A stretch of 64,000 nt of DNA. Origin: Anarhynchus alexandrinus (Eukaryota > Chordata > Aves > Charadriiformes > Charadriidae). The notes below the pieces were generated by a model. It was not told where the DNA came from. It saw only the letters and a list, made by a program, of their open reading frames with translations, and made no database searches. Location of the stretch: contig VUYV01000604.1 of the NCBI GenBank assembly GCA_008711295.1, forward strand, positions 105,651-169,650, read 5' to 3'. Below, in pieces: positions 1 to 47,600 of the stretch; position 1 is the stretch's first letter, and the number at the start of each line of letters is the position of its first letter. The position numbers and the translations under genes are program-made.

Positions 1-205
1 GGGAGCCCAGAACTGGACACAGTGCTCCAGATGCAGTCTCACCAGGGCAGAGCAGAGGGGGAGGATGACTTCCCTTGCCCTGCTGGCCACACTCTTCTTG
101 ATGCACCTCAGGATGCCATTGGCCTTCTTGGCCACAAGATTGATGCTACCTGCATCAGTGTCCTGGCCTGCTCCTCAGCCTTGTGCGCACTGCGCATCAT
201 CTAAC
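1..205 (-). mobile_element. CR1 LINE fragment, minus orientation, cut by window edge
   Basis: The reverse complement matches the 3' part of CR1 ORF2 (segments like LVRPHLE and QFWAP). Similarity fades around 160-205. It lies in the IFT172 intron upstream of w1. The rest of this intron up to 623 holds nothing recognisable. Confidence 0.7.
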
Positions 206-623
206 CTGCAGTGAGTCACTCCAATGTTTCTATGGTGAGCAGCAGATAGGGTTTCCTTGAACACAGTCCACATGGAACCCTGTGTGACCCTGCACCAACT
301 GAGCTTCTGTGGAGCGGTAGCCTATGCTGCTGTCCCCTGTTTCACAGATGTGGAACCTGCTTCACTTCAGCCTCATTTGCTGGTGTGTGTTGTGTTAAAG
401 CTGCTCAGAAAGGCAGGTCACAAGAATTTTGGAAGCTCTGAAGTTGGGTTTTCTTTTTTAATTTTCTGCCTAAAGTTGCCTTATGACAGACAACCAGTGT
501 ACAAAACTTAAATGGTCTGTGCTTGGCAATACTAAACCAGACTGAATACAAACAGCAGGGTAACCAGAATGGGCAGTATTACTGGCTTCACTGACAGTCA
601 TTTTTGTCTACCTTTTTCTGCAG

Positions 624-37942
<37,319 letters not shown>

Positions 37943-37998
37943 GCTGGACCGTGGCAGCTTTTAGTCCTGTTCTTCAACACCCTCCACTTTTGCCCCCC

Positions 37999-38004
37999 AT
38001 TAAA
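37999..38004 (+). terminator. IFT172: IFT172 poly(A) signal ATTAAA
   Basis: An ATTAAA hexamer lies 57 bp after the IFT172 stop and is followed by a T/G-rich stretch (gctcccgtttgtc). This predicts cleavage near 38,015-38,025 and a very short 3' UTR. Confidence 0.75.
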
Positions 38005-38024
38005 CATGTCTCAAAACTGCTGTG

Positions 38025-38300
38025 CTCCCGTTTGTCAAGGGATGCCGAGTCCAGGAACACGTGTAGCTCCCAGGGCACAGGGCCGTAACCCTGTACACGT
38101 GTCTCGGCCTCAACTGAGCTATGCTAAACAGGCACCGTCCCCCCGATGGGTGACTGTCACACTGGGACCATGCATCTGTCTACATCCCTGTGTCTGGTGG
38201 GGGACAAGCATGGAGATGGGCTTACACACCAGCTCCGCAGTCATTCCACCAGTGGGCCCAGCTCCCGGCCGCCGTCCACCCTGGGGAGCCACTTACAGCA
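38025..38300. other. Tail-to-tail spacer between IFT172 and KRTCAP3
   Basis: About 275 bp between the predicted cleavage sites of the two convergent genes. Nothing else is recognised here. Confidence 0.6.
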
Positions 38301-38320
38301 ACCAGTGTGAAAATGAAAAG

Positions 38321-38326
38321 TTTATT
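38321..38326 (-). terminator. KRTCAP3: KRTCAP3 poly(A) signal AATAAA (minus strand)
   Basis: TTTATT on the plus strand reads AATAAA on the minus strand, about 630 bp after the KRTCAP3 stop. Cleavage is expected near 38,300. Confidence 0.7.
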
Positions 38327-38954
38327 TACCCAGGGAAACAGCAGAGGCTCACAACAAAGGGGGTTTTCACCTTCCGCTCTCTGGCCTGCCTGAGCACGGG
38401 CACAGCAAGCTGACCCTGCCTGCTCTGCAATGGTGCCACCAGGACCCAGGCCTTGCCAGGCCCCAGCACCTCTGCCAGCCCCCACCACTGCGTGTAAAAG
38501 ACAGAGGAGCTTTAGTGTGCCAGCACGGGCCTTGCAGCGTGGGGAGAAGGGGAGAGCGCCTGGGGCGCGTGGCGCCTGCTGGGCTGAGGCTGCCCGGTGA
38601 CCCTGGGCAGCCCGTGTCTGGAATCTGCAGGGTTTGTCCCAGGAGGGGTGGTGGGGCTGGGGGGGAGGCAGCCCACCCTGCCCACGCCTGCACCTGGGGC
38701 AGGAGCACAGTGCAGGGGCACCTTCAGCTCGCTGGATCGCAGCACTCCTGCAGCACCACCTGTGAGCAAAAGAGCACACGTGAGCGCAGGACCGAGCTGC
38801 AGGGCCAGGCACACGCCGACCCCCGTGGCCATCGCAGCATGTGCTTGGAAAGAGACGTTTCAGGGGGCTGCTGTGGGCAGGGACCCTCTAAACAGCAGAA
38901 CCTGTCCCTTCCCGTCCCCCAAGCACAGCCCGCACACTGCACTCACCGCTCCAG

Positions 38955-39038
38955 CTAGGGACAAGACTCAGCGAGCCCTGCTAGGAGCTGCTGCACCTCA
39001 CGTGGTGGACCCTCCTTCACCGTACTTGGCCCGGACAG
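38955..39038 (-). CDS. KRTCAP3: KRTCAP3 terminal coding exon k4
   Basis: Twenty-seven codons (LSGPSTVKEGPPREVQQLL and on, ending ESCP) then TAG at 38,955-38,957. The acceptor is TCTCTAG after a long pyrimidine run. The tail does not resemble the human C-terminus. A consensus donor (GCG then GTGAGT) lies 8 bp after the stop, so the 3' UTR may be spliced to an acceptor at 38,760. Confidence 0.7.
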   Translation of the reverse strand: MSGPSTVKEGPPREVQQLLAGLAESCP

Positions 39039-40660
39039 CTAGAGAGAAAAAAAAAAAGAGGTGAAGAGGTGGAGGGTCGCAGGGATGCATGAAGGGTTGG
39101 GCCAGGTTGTGGGGGGTGGTGGTGCTCACTCAGGACAACCAGGACAGACCAGGCTTGGCTACCAGAGGGATGAAGAAGAGGGTCCCTCTGCAACTACCCA
39201 AGATGAGGGGGTGCCAGTCTGTCACCAATGCTGGCTGGAAGAGGTTCAAACTTGACATCCCCCCTCCCATTGCTGCACAGCCTGCCCGTATGGGAACAGG
39301 AGCCCAGCAGAACCCAGCACCTTCAAAAGGCAGCAAAAGGCTGCAGTGGTGGGGTAGAGGCAGGAGAGACGAGTACAGACTGATGGGACGTACCTGCTCT
39401 TTGACGTAGCTGCGTGCACAGGGCCCAATGCCCCGGAAGATCAGGGCCACCAAACAGCACCTGCCAGACAGCACAGCTTCTGCGGCCGCCAGGACCATGG
39501 TGGGGAACCAGAGCGCCAGCGCTGTGTCCTGCAGAGCAGAGGGTCGGTGGTCCCTCAGGGAGTGTGGTCCACTGCAGCCAGCAGACCTGCGCGCGTGGCT
39601 GAGCAGAGGCTGTGCGAGAAGTGGGGAGGGAGAGAACGAAAGGGAGCGGGAGGGAGAGTGAGAGGAAGAGAGGCAGAGGGACAGCGGGCAAAAGAGAGAA
39701 GGAGCGAAAAAGAAGAAAAAAGAAAAAAAGAAAGGAAGCAGAGACAAAAAAGGAAGAGTGGGAGGGGCTGGGGGTGTGTGGTGGCCCTGCAGACTCACAT
39801 AGATGCGAGTGGTGTTGAAAGGACAGTCGTTGGTGGCTATGGCTGAACGGGCGTCAGCAGGCAGTGCGGAGCTGTCGCAGCCCCTGACAAGGTGCGTGCC
39901 CCGGCTGTGAACGGTGAGGGCAATGGCCAGTGCCAGCCCCACGCCGCACGCTGTGGACAGGAGGCAGTTCAACAGGGACACGCTCAGCAGGGTCCAATGC
40001 TGCAGGGAGCAAGGAGAACACATGAGAGTGGGGCTGCCCAGCGCTGGGGGAAGTGCCGGGGGTTGGCACTGCCACTGCATGGGGCCACACACACCACGCC
40101 GCCGCACGCCCAGGGTTGCTGGGAACCCCGCAGACGACTGCACCGAGCGAGCACATGCAACCCCTCGCCCCTTCTAGCAGTGCTAGCCCTGCACTCGGAT
40201 GAGGCTTTTGCACCTTTCACATCCTTCGCCCCGGACGGCCCCATCCCATAGTCTCCTGCGCCCGGGGAGCGCCGGCACAGGCCCTGCTCCGCTGACAGCC
40301 GGAGCCCCACCAGCAGCCTCACCCCGTGCGCGCCCACAGAACGATGCTGACCGCGGCTGCAGCTTCACCCCCAGGACGGTGCCCGGCGCCCGCCCTGCTG
40401 CCCCCCCAAACCCTCCCGCCGCTGCCGGCGGGGCCGAGCCGGGGCAGGCGGCGACACCCGCCACCCCGAGCCGCCGAGGCGGAAGGAGCCGCCGGGGACA
40501 AGGTCCAGGGAGCGGCTGCCGGCGGGGGCTGGGCCGTGCCGAGGACCCCCCCGTCCCGCTGCCCCGCACTCACCAGTGCTGCCCGGGACAGGTTGTGCGA
40601 CACCAGGATGGCGACGATGCCCGCGGCGATGCTCTGCGGGGAGAGACCCGCGCTCGACAT
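38955..40660 (-). CDS. KRTCAP3: KRTCAP3, keratinocyte-associated transmembrane protein 3 (N-terminus missing)
   Basis: A small multi-pass membrane protein of poorly known function, related to TMEM54. Four coding exons are visible on the minus strand, giving 159 residues (168 if the ATG at 40,658-40,660 is used). Human has about 240. The exons encode the second membrane helix (VAILVSHNL), the third (LLNCLLSTACGVGLALAIAL), the loop with NDCPFNTTRIY, the fourth helix (DTALALWFPT to CCLVALIFRGIGP) and a short tail. NDCPF...TRIYDTALALW matches mammalian KRTCAP3 closely. The expected first helix is not found: only about 80 bp separate this exon from the NRBP1 poly(A) region, and an N sits at 40,712. 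Its place between NRBP1 and IFT172 supports the identity. Confidence 0.9.
39394..39528 (-). CDS. KRTCAP3: KRTCAP3 exon k3
   Basis: Forty-five codons from DTALALWFPT to RSYVKEQ, phase 0. It encodes the fourth membrane helix. The donor is GTACGT. Confidence 0.94.
39605..39765. repeat. Purine-rich (GA) tract in KRTCAP3 intron
   Basis: About 160 bp almost entirely A/G on the plus strand (pyrimidine-rich on the transcribed sense strand), just downstream (in transcription) of exon k2 at 39,799. Confidence 0.75.
39799..39999 (-). CDS. KRTCAP3: KRTCAP3 exon k2
   Basis: Sixty-seven codons from HWTLLSVSLLN to NTTRIY, phase 0, with a CTGCAG acceptor and GTGAGT donor. It contains the third membrane helix and the Cys-containing extracellular or lumenal loop. 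Confidence 0.94.
40574..40633 (-). CDS. KRTCAP3: KRTCAP3 exon k1 (first recognisable)
   Basis: Twenty codons, SIAAGIVAILVSHNLSRAAL, the second membrane helix. On the minus strand a good acceptor (CTCTCCCCGCAG) precedes 40,633 and GTGAGT follows. An in-frame ATG at 40,660 would extend it by nine codons (MSSAGLSPQ) if no intron is present. Confidence 0.85.
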
Positions 40661-40754
40661 TCGCCTCGGGACGGGCCGCCGCCCCCCATCCCCCCCCGGC
40701 TCCCCACTCCCNCCCCGCCCGCACAGAGGCTGCACAAGCGTATTTACAAAACAG

Positions 40755-40760
40755 TTTATT
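40755..40760 (-). terminator. NRBP1: NRBP1 poly(A) signal AATAAA (minus strand)
   Basis: TTTATT on plus is AATAAA on minus, inside an AT-rich patch followed on the minus strand by a GT-rich stretch (CTTGTGCAGCCTCTGTGC). This predicts an NRBP1 3' UTR of about 830 nt from 41,561 to about 40,738. Confidence 0.7.
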
Positions 40761-40920
40761 AAAAATAGGAAATGATAGAAATGAGATGCAGGAGCCGCGC
40801 CGCGCTCAGCCCCGCCAGGCGGCCCGGGACGGGGCCCAGCGCCCCCCCCGGGACACGGGGGACCCCCCGACCCCCCTCCGGGCGCGGAGGGAGCGGGGAC
40901 GGCCCGGTACCCGCGGGGGG

Positions 40921-41099
40921 ACGGCCCGGTGCCCGCACGGCGGCCCAAGGCGGAGCAGAACCAGTAAACAAAGTGCAGGCGGGGGGGGGCAGAACCGGGC
41001 AANGCCCGGTACCGGGGACGGCCCGGTGCCCGCACGGCGGGCCAAGGCGGAGCAGAACCAGTAAACAAAGTGCAGGCGGGGGGGGGCAGAACCGGGCAA
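40921..41099. repeat. 82-bp direct duplication flanking an N
   Basis: Copies 40,921-41,002 and 41,018-41,099 differ at one base (CGGCGGCCC versus CGGCGGGCC). The N at 41,003 directly follows the first copy. Both lie in the NRBP1 3' UTR. Confidence 0.85.
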
Positions 41100-41561
41100 A
41101 CCGCGCACCCCCCGCTGCCCCGGCCCGGGGGAGGTGCGGAGTGGGGCGCAGAGAGGGCGCGGGGAGGAGAGGCTCCCCCCTGCTTACCTTTAAATTAAAA
41201 AAAACCAAAACAACAACCAAAACAAAAAAAATTCTGTGCTGTGCAAAAGACACTTTGTACAATTCAAACAGAACAAACTCCATGCACATGAATGGGGCGA
41301 CAGAACACCCCAAGCCAGGACCCGGCTCCCCGGCACCACCTGGCAAAATCCCAACAAAAACAGGGCTGGAAATAATACTGATGCGCAAAGTCCCCTTTAA
41401 TAGGCGGGCAGGGAGGATTGTCGCTGAGCCCACCACGGCACATGCAGGATGAGCTTCCAAGCACTGCAGCTGGGGTCTTGCTGATGCCCTACAGTGATGG
41501 ACAGACACAGAAGGGGTCACAGGCAACAAAGCCGCACTGGCCACCTGGGAGCCGAGGGGTG

Positions 41562-41660
41562 CTAAGATGACACAGTCACTGCCGTCAGGGCTCCGTTCCG
41601 GGTGTAGTAGAACTTGCTGAACGCCTCTTCAAGTAAACAGGTAAGTCTGCTCTGGTCCGC
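41562..41660 (-). CDS. NRBP1: NRBP1 terminal coding exon n12
   Basis: Encodes [19 protein letters not shown] to AVTVSS and stops with TAG at 41,562-41,564. Confidence 0.96.
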   Translation of the reverse strand, partial: ADQSRLTCLLEEAFSKFYYTRNGALTAVTVSS

Positions 41661-44600
41661 CTGGGAAGAACAAGCCATGGTGAGGGGTAGCACCAGCGGG
41701 TGCAAAGTTAAGAGTCTGGCTGAAGCCTGCCAGGGCACATGGGCAGGGACACGTCGCATTTCTCCTACCTTCCCAGCTAGAAAAGGAGTGGTCTGGCATA
41801 AACCATGTAAGTTAGAGAAAGGAATGCAGACCTATATCCCTGCCTGAGCCCCAGGACTGCTTACCTCACTGATGAAGCCAAGCTGGACCAGTTCAGCTGC
41901 CAGCTCCTGGATGTTGTCATCTGCAACACAGGGACGGGTGTGAGTCCGGGGTCTGAGCACACTGCTGGCCCCAGTGCACCAGAGCACGGCAGGAACGGTA
42001 CTTACTGGGCTGCAGGTCACAGCTCAAGTGTCGATTCAACTTGTCTTCCAGTTTCAGCAGCAGTGTTAACTGCAGGGTAGAGAAGTTCTCGTGAGGGACT
42101 GCATGGTTGCCAAGGACAATCAGGAGCATCTCCAGAAATCCCCATCAGGACAGGAACCACACACCCCCCAGAGCCCCACAGGAGTCCAACAGAACAGCCA
42201 CATCCAGATCCATCCCAAACCACAGCCAGCAGCGCCGTCCTGCAGAGGCAGCCTGAATCTGGGGATGTGCCGAAAGCACCCACTCCGCGCTAGGTCAGCC
42301 ACGGCACGGGCCTGAACCTGGCCCTGGGCCCCAAAGATGGCAGCTGCGGCAGCAGAGGGTCACACCAGGCACCGGCAGCACATCAGCGTGCTGGAGCCAT
42401 GCGCTCTGCACAGCTGCCCCGGCCCACCCCTGCACAGCACGCTCAGCCAGACGGGAACGTACATGGTGCTTCACTCCCTCCTCCACCGACTCAATGTTGC
42501 ACTGCATCAGCACCACCTGAAACAGAAGCAGAGACACCCCGTGAGCGGCGGCTGCTGCACAGCGCAGCGGCCCGGGGAGGGGAGGAACGGCGCTCCCATC
42601 TCTCACCTTGCGGGTCTCCACCTCAGCAGGCTCTGGAGTCGGGGTTTTCACCGATGGTGGAGCAATGGGAGATTTCACCACTACCTGCTGGGGCTGCTGA
42701 GGTCGCGGCATCCCAAAAGCTGTGAGTGGGTAGATACCATTCCTACAAGAAAGGAGCAGCACCTGAGGTTACGCCTCTGAAATTTTTCCAGTCTCACACA
42801 CAGTTAAAGTTGCCTTTTAAAAAAACCCTCTCACCTTACATCCTCCAGGAACTTGTCCAGCTCCAACGCTGGAGATTGTGAGAAGCTGGGGGGAAAAAAA
42901 AAAAAAAAAAGTACTGAGGTGAGAAGTCATCTAACAGAACCATCCACTCGAGTCTCTTCCAATGCAATTTCAAATCCCCATGTCTGAGACTACAGCTGTG
43001 TCAGTGGGCAGGATGAGTGCAGAGACAGTCAGCCAAACGCGAGGTGGGCTGCAATCTTCCTCTACAGGAAGGAACTCTTCATAGAGGCTGAGGATGAGGC
43101 AACATTTTAATTATGGCAGAACAGGTATCACCTCCCTGTAGAGCTGCCCAATGCAACCAATTATTTGGAAGCTAGCCCAATAATACCATGTTCCTAGCCA
43201 GGTTTTTCGAAGACATCTGTACACTCGACCCATGAAGCCTGCATCCCATCTCCAGAAGAGCAAGGGCACTCAGCACCGCAAGGGCAGGAACCTCTGCGGC
43301 AGCTGATGGTGCAGTATGACCAGCCATCTCCCTCCAGACCACACACCAGAAACTACACCGCAGGATTTAACGCCCTGCCCAAATATTTCTCACTGGAGTT
43401 TGGGATACTTTTGTTCTCTCTGTAATTTCTTTCCTAGGTTGCTCACTCATCTTGGTGCCTTCTTAATGCAGTGTCTCAGAGGAAGTCTTCCTACCAATTC
43501 TTTTTTAATTTCCCCAGCCTCTACTTCCATTGCACATCTTCCTTGCTAGCGGCTGATGGAGGACAGTAAGCACAGACAGCCCCTCCCCTCTGTGCCACAA
43601 CTTGTCCTACGTCTACTGCTCTTCCTCTTTCTCACCCTCAAGAAGGCACAGTTCCTCCATGTGGTGACAATGACTTCCAGCCCCTTGGTGGAGTCAGCTC
43701 TGATCTGCTCCAGGACTGTTCACAAAGACCGACACTTTGTACATGCACATCTTACAGGTAACGTCTTTTGACATTTCACCCCACTACCATAACCTTCTCT
43801 CCCATTATTTGCCACCCCGATATCGTATTTGCTCTTGTCTACAGCTGCACAGCAGTGTGTTTTCAACGAGCTGGAAATGGCCTTTTCCTGTGGTGTTACT
43901 TCACAGCCTTCTCAGACAGAAAAGCAGTTCTTTTTTTCTCTAAAGCAAGCTATTATTGTCTTCTGCACAGCACAGGGAGTTAGCAACACCAGAACAGTCC
44001 CCAGCGAGTACCTCATTTTTTTCCTAGTTTTGACTAACAAAGAGACACAGTTTCTCCTACTTTACTCATTCCCCAGTAAATCACTTTCCTCATCGCCTTA
44101 GCCAATTCAGCTTTGTAGTGTCCACTTGCCCACAGCTTCTTTTAGACTTGTGACGACAAAAACTTTGAACAGCCAGTCTTCCCTGTACCACTGTTTTAAG
44201 ACTGCTTTGAAGAATTTCAGAGATCAGCCAGAGACTGCTGCTTGAATCCCGTCACGATCCCCTCCGAGCACTTTGCTGTTCCATCAGGTCTGATGTGGGC
44301 TGTGCATCTGCCTCAGCTCCCCACACCGCTCTGCAGCCCTTCTCAGCACACCCAAATGGTACTTTCCCATCCCCTAGTACATTAGTAGTTTTCAGCAAAA
44401 ATTTGCAATTTTTTCTAGAAGCTCAGTTTGCACGGCGCTCTCACAATCATCTGGAAACGATGCTCTCTGACATTTCAAGTCATTACTATGTTTTCTTTTT
44501 CCTTTTCCAGCAGGTACTGCACTACCAAAAAGCAAGTCCTGGGCTGGTGTGCACCAGACAGCCAACCCTCCGCAGGCTGAGGTCCAACGTATGCAAAGAA

Positions 44601-47600
44601 TCTCCCTTGCACAGCTTTGGCTATTCACTCTTTATACTCCATTTTGAACCTTTAATTAACAAAAAACATTCCAAAGGGAATTCAATGCTATTATTTACTA
44701 CTGCTATGAAGATCAGAATGTCACTTTTGAGAAAGTCCTGTATGGTTTAAAGGGCTTTTTTCCCCTTGTCATCTTGGTTACTTTTGTTCAGTAGCCTGAG
44801 CATCCCCAAACACTGGGCTACCCTGGAAGCACCCTGGTCTTCTCTGGAAATACAGTATCCACATCTTTGTCTTTTTAGCTAACCCCTCAACTAGCTGAGA
44901 CTTCATTATCCCAAATTTAACATCACTTTTTGGCACTCTACTTGCTCCACACACATTGCACTCACTTACTAGGCGAGCGACCTCTACAGTTTAAGTGGCT
45001 GCTGTGTGTTACCGACAGCTGCCCGGAACAGCCATTCCCTTCACAGAGAGTAGAATAAACTGTTCCATTAAGAAAACATTAAGGAACCGCTTCTCCAACA
45101 TGTTGGACTCCATTTGACAAGCCCGTGACTGGTCCGAGTCACTTCCCCAAACCGTTTAGCCAGGTTTTGCTATGGACTGTTCCAACTACAGTGTGTTAAT
45201 TTCCCACCTCTCCATCCGGGGAACAATTTACATCTCAGCTGCGTGGAATCTGTTCACAGAACACGGGTGCAAGGTCTTCGACTACCCAGCAGTTACCCTC
45301 CACAGATGTTGTTTGTGCCCAGACAGAGAGTAACTGCTCCTTCACCAACAGCACCATCAGCTGCCTTTTGCTTCCTGCCTAGTGGTGAAATACCAACTCT
45401 AACTTGAAGGGAAGGGTCCCAGGCAGATCCTTCAGCGCTCACCCCAGTGCCCTGGCACGTTCTGCATGCACCGGAGCAGCCCTCTCCGAGCACACCACGG
45501 GTACTCACATCATCTTGACTCCTTCCCTGTCCTCATGGTTAATCTCTGCCAACACTGCACTCATGTCAAGGTTTTTGGTCATTTCTTCTAAAGCATTTTC
45601 AGGAATCATATCTATTAAAAAAAAAAAAAAGGTTAAAACAACTGCAAGTCCTTTCCAACCTAAGAAAAGCAATAAAGACCACAGAGGGTCTCAGCTGTTA
45701 ATCTCCCGTGCCACCCAGCGTAGGCAGGCACCACAGCCCTCCAGGCTCTGCAGCGGCGGCAGCTCTGTTTCGCAAGGCCCTGGTCCCTGCCTGCTAAGGG
45801 CAGCACGGAGGTCTTGGTTTCCAGGATGCCAGCGGTGCTGACAGCTTGGGGAAGCTTTGCAGAACGCGAGATGGGACTCCATACTCACGCTGATGTCCAA
45901 CGATACAGTGAGCAGCGAGTAGCTTTAGCGATGGCACCTCAAACAACGCCTGATGAAAAAGGAGCTCCCGGGCAGTAGGACGCTTGCCAGGGTCCTGTTC
46001 TAGACACTTCTGAATGAACTCCTGAGAGACAAAAATTGCATGAGACCGTGTCCAATGCCAACACGTCTGCAGGGGCGCTGATCCTTCCTCACCCACCCTC
46101 TGCAAGGGGTCCTCCAGCAGCTGGATGGCACTGTTAATGGCCTCCTGGGGCACATAAGACGACTCTCCGTTACCCTGTATTTCCAGCACCGCCATCTGCA
46201 AACACAAAGCAGCGCGTCAGACTGCAATGAGAATTACTGACTGCATTGAACAGAGCTCAAGGAGACCATAGCAGCCAACTTGTTTGGTGCTACTTAAGGT
46301 CACAGTTTGTGGAGGCAGAGAGAGAACGACTGCCTCATTACGACAGCTTGTTTCTAGCACCCTAACAGATTGCCAGGGAGACCCGAAAACTGTGCCAGCA
46401 TCACCTCAGACAGTAAGCATCTCCATTTTGAACCTCATGATCCATTGGCCTGTACTTCTGCTTGACAATTCTCATCCTCTAATGAAGCAGTAACTGGATC
46501 ACTGCCACAATCTGACCATGTCCCTCCCGGCTGTATGAATAGCTCTGTATTACAGGCAGAAAAGCAAGCACACACCACCATCCAGAACCGGCTCCAGCCA
46601 ACACATACACAAATTCCCAGCTAGGAGAGGCCGGCAAAAAGATTTTGGAGAACATCTTAAGATTCAGCTCAAGTTTTGCTTCCTAAAAGTTGTGTGTTTC
46701 CACAGTGCTCTTCCAGCTTCACTTATGGCATGTGCAGCACAGGTTCAGAATTCTTTGTGTTGGCTCTTTCTGACAATTATTCCCAGAAACTACTCCTACC
46801 AACAAATCCCATTTCCTAGATGTGGGCCTCCTGATTGCAAGGACAGAGGAACCACTAAGCCGCTGAGATCAGGTATGTCAGACTCATGCCTGACTGCAAC
46901 CAGCACCTGTATCAGGCGGGGACAGGCTGGCCCAGAAAAGTTATGGACCACATCTGTCCCCTCCTCCAGGTAGCACAGGAAGAACAGGTACTCCCCAGAA
47001 AGGCAGTTCTGTTCTCCATGTACGTTAAGTGCAGTTTGTGGCAGTGACTGTTCCCACCAGCCAGTGGGTCAGAGTTCAGAACTGGCCAAGGCCCGCAGAG
47101 TGATGAATTACACGTTAGGAATTTCACAAAGAACTACACACTGCTGAGCTATTTACTTTGTTGTAAGGCATTTGGGGGAGCCTTGATAGGGATCCCGCCA
47201 AGGCGAAGTGTATTTGGCTGTGGGAACAAAATGCACTTGCTACCACACTAACCCACCCACAACCACAGCATCTGCGCAGAGCCATCTCCTTTCCTCAAAT
47301 TCATTCTCCCTCTGTCCCACAGCCAAGTGTTCCACACTCACCTCTAGTGCACACATCCCAAAGGAGTAAATGTCCACAGCAGTGGTGACATTGGCAACTT
47401 CTGTAACACAGAAATAACGCTGTTATCAGTTCATCCCTGCATTCAGCAGGACCAGCAGGACCACCTCTGTATCAGGCTACGATAATCCTGCAGCCTTCTC
47501 TCCCTCCTCTGCTATCAAAAGACAGAGGAGTTGAAGCATTTAAGCAGGCAAATAACTCAAAACTGTTAACGTGACATCTGTCATGAGCCTGTAGACAAGA

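Larger units (their letters stand above)
40250..41170. promoter_or_regulatory. CpG-rich region at NRBP1 3' end and KRTCAP3 5' end
   Basis: Very high G+C with dense CG dinucleotides, unlike the rest of the window. It overlaps KRTCAP3 exon k1 and its first visible intron, and is the likely KRTCAP3 promoter island. It contains N at 40,712 and 41,003. Confidence 0.65.

Noticed and set aside
39130..40143. 337-codon open frame on the minus strand
   Set aside because: It reads through KRTCAP3 exons k2 and k3 plus their introns, which happen to lack stops in this frame. Clear splice sites and homology define separate exons.
40183..41068. Several long open frames on both strands at 40,200-41,070
   Set aside because: High G+C makes stops rare, the translations are Pro/Ala/Gly/Arg-rich, and the stretch includes N positions. 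Only exon k1 is supported.
45640..45668. Possible CR1 tail (CCTTTCCAACCTA)
   Set aside because: Only about 15 bp match and the terminal ATTCTATGA is absent. It is too short to call.
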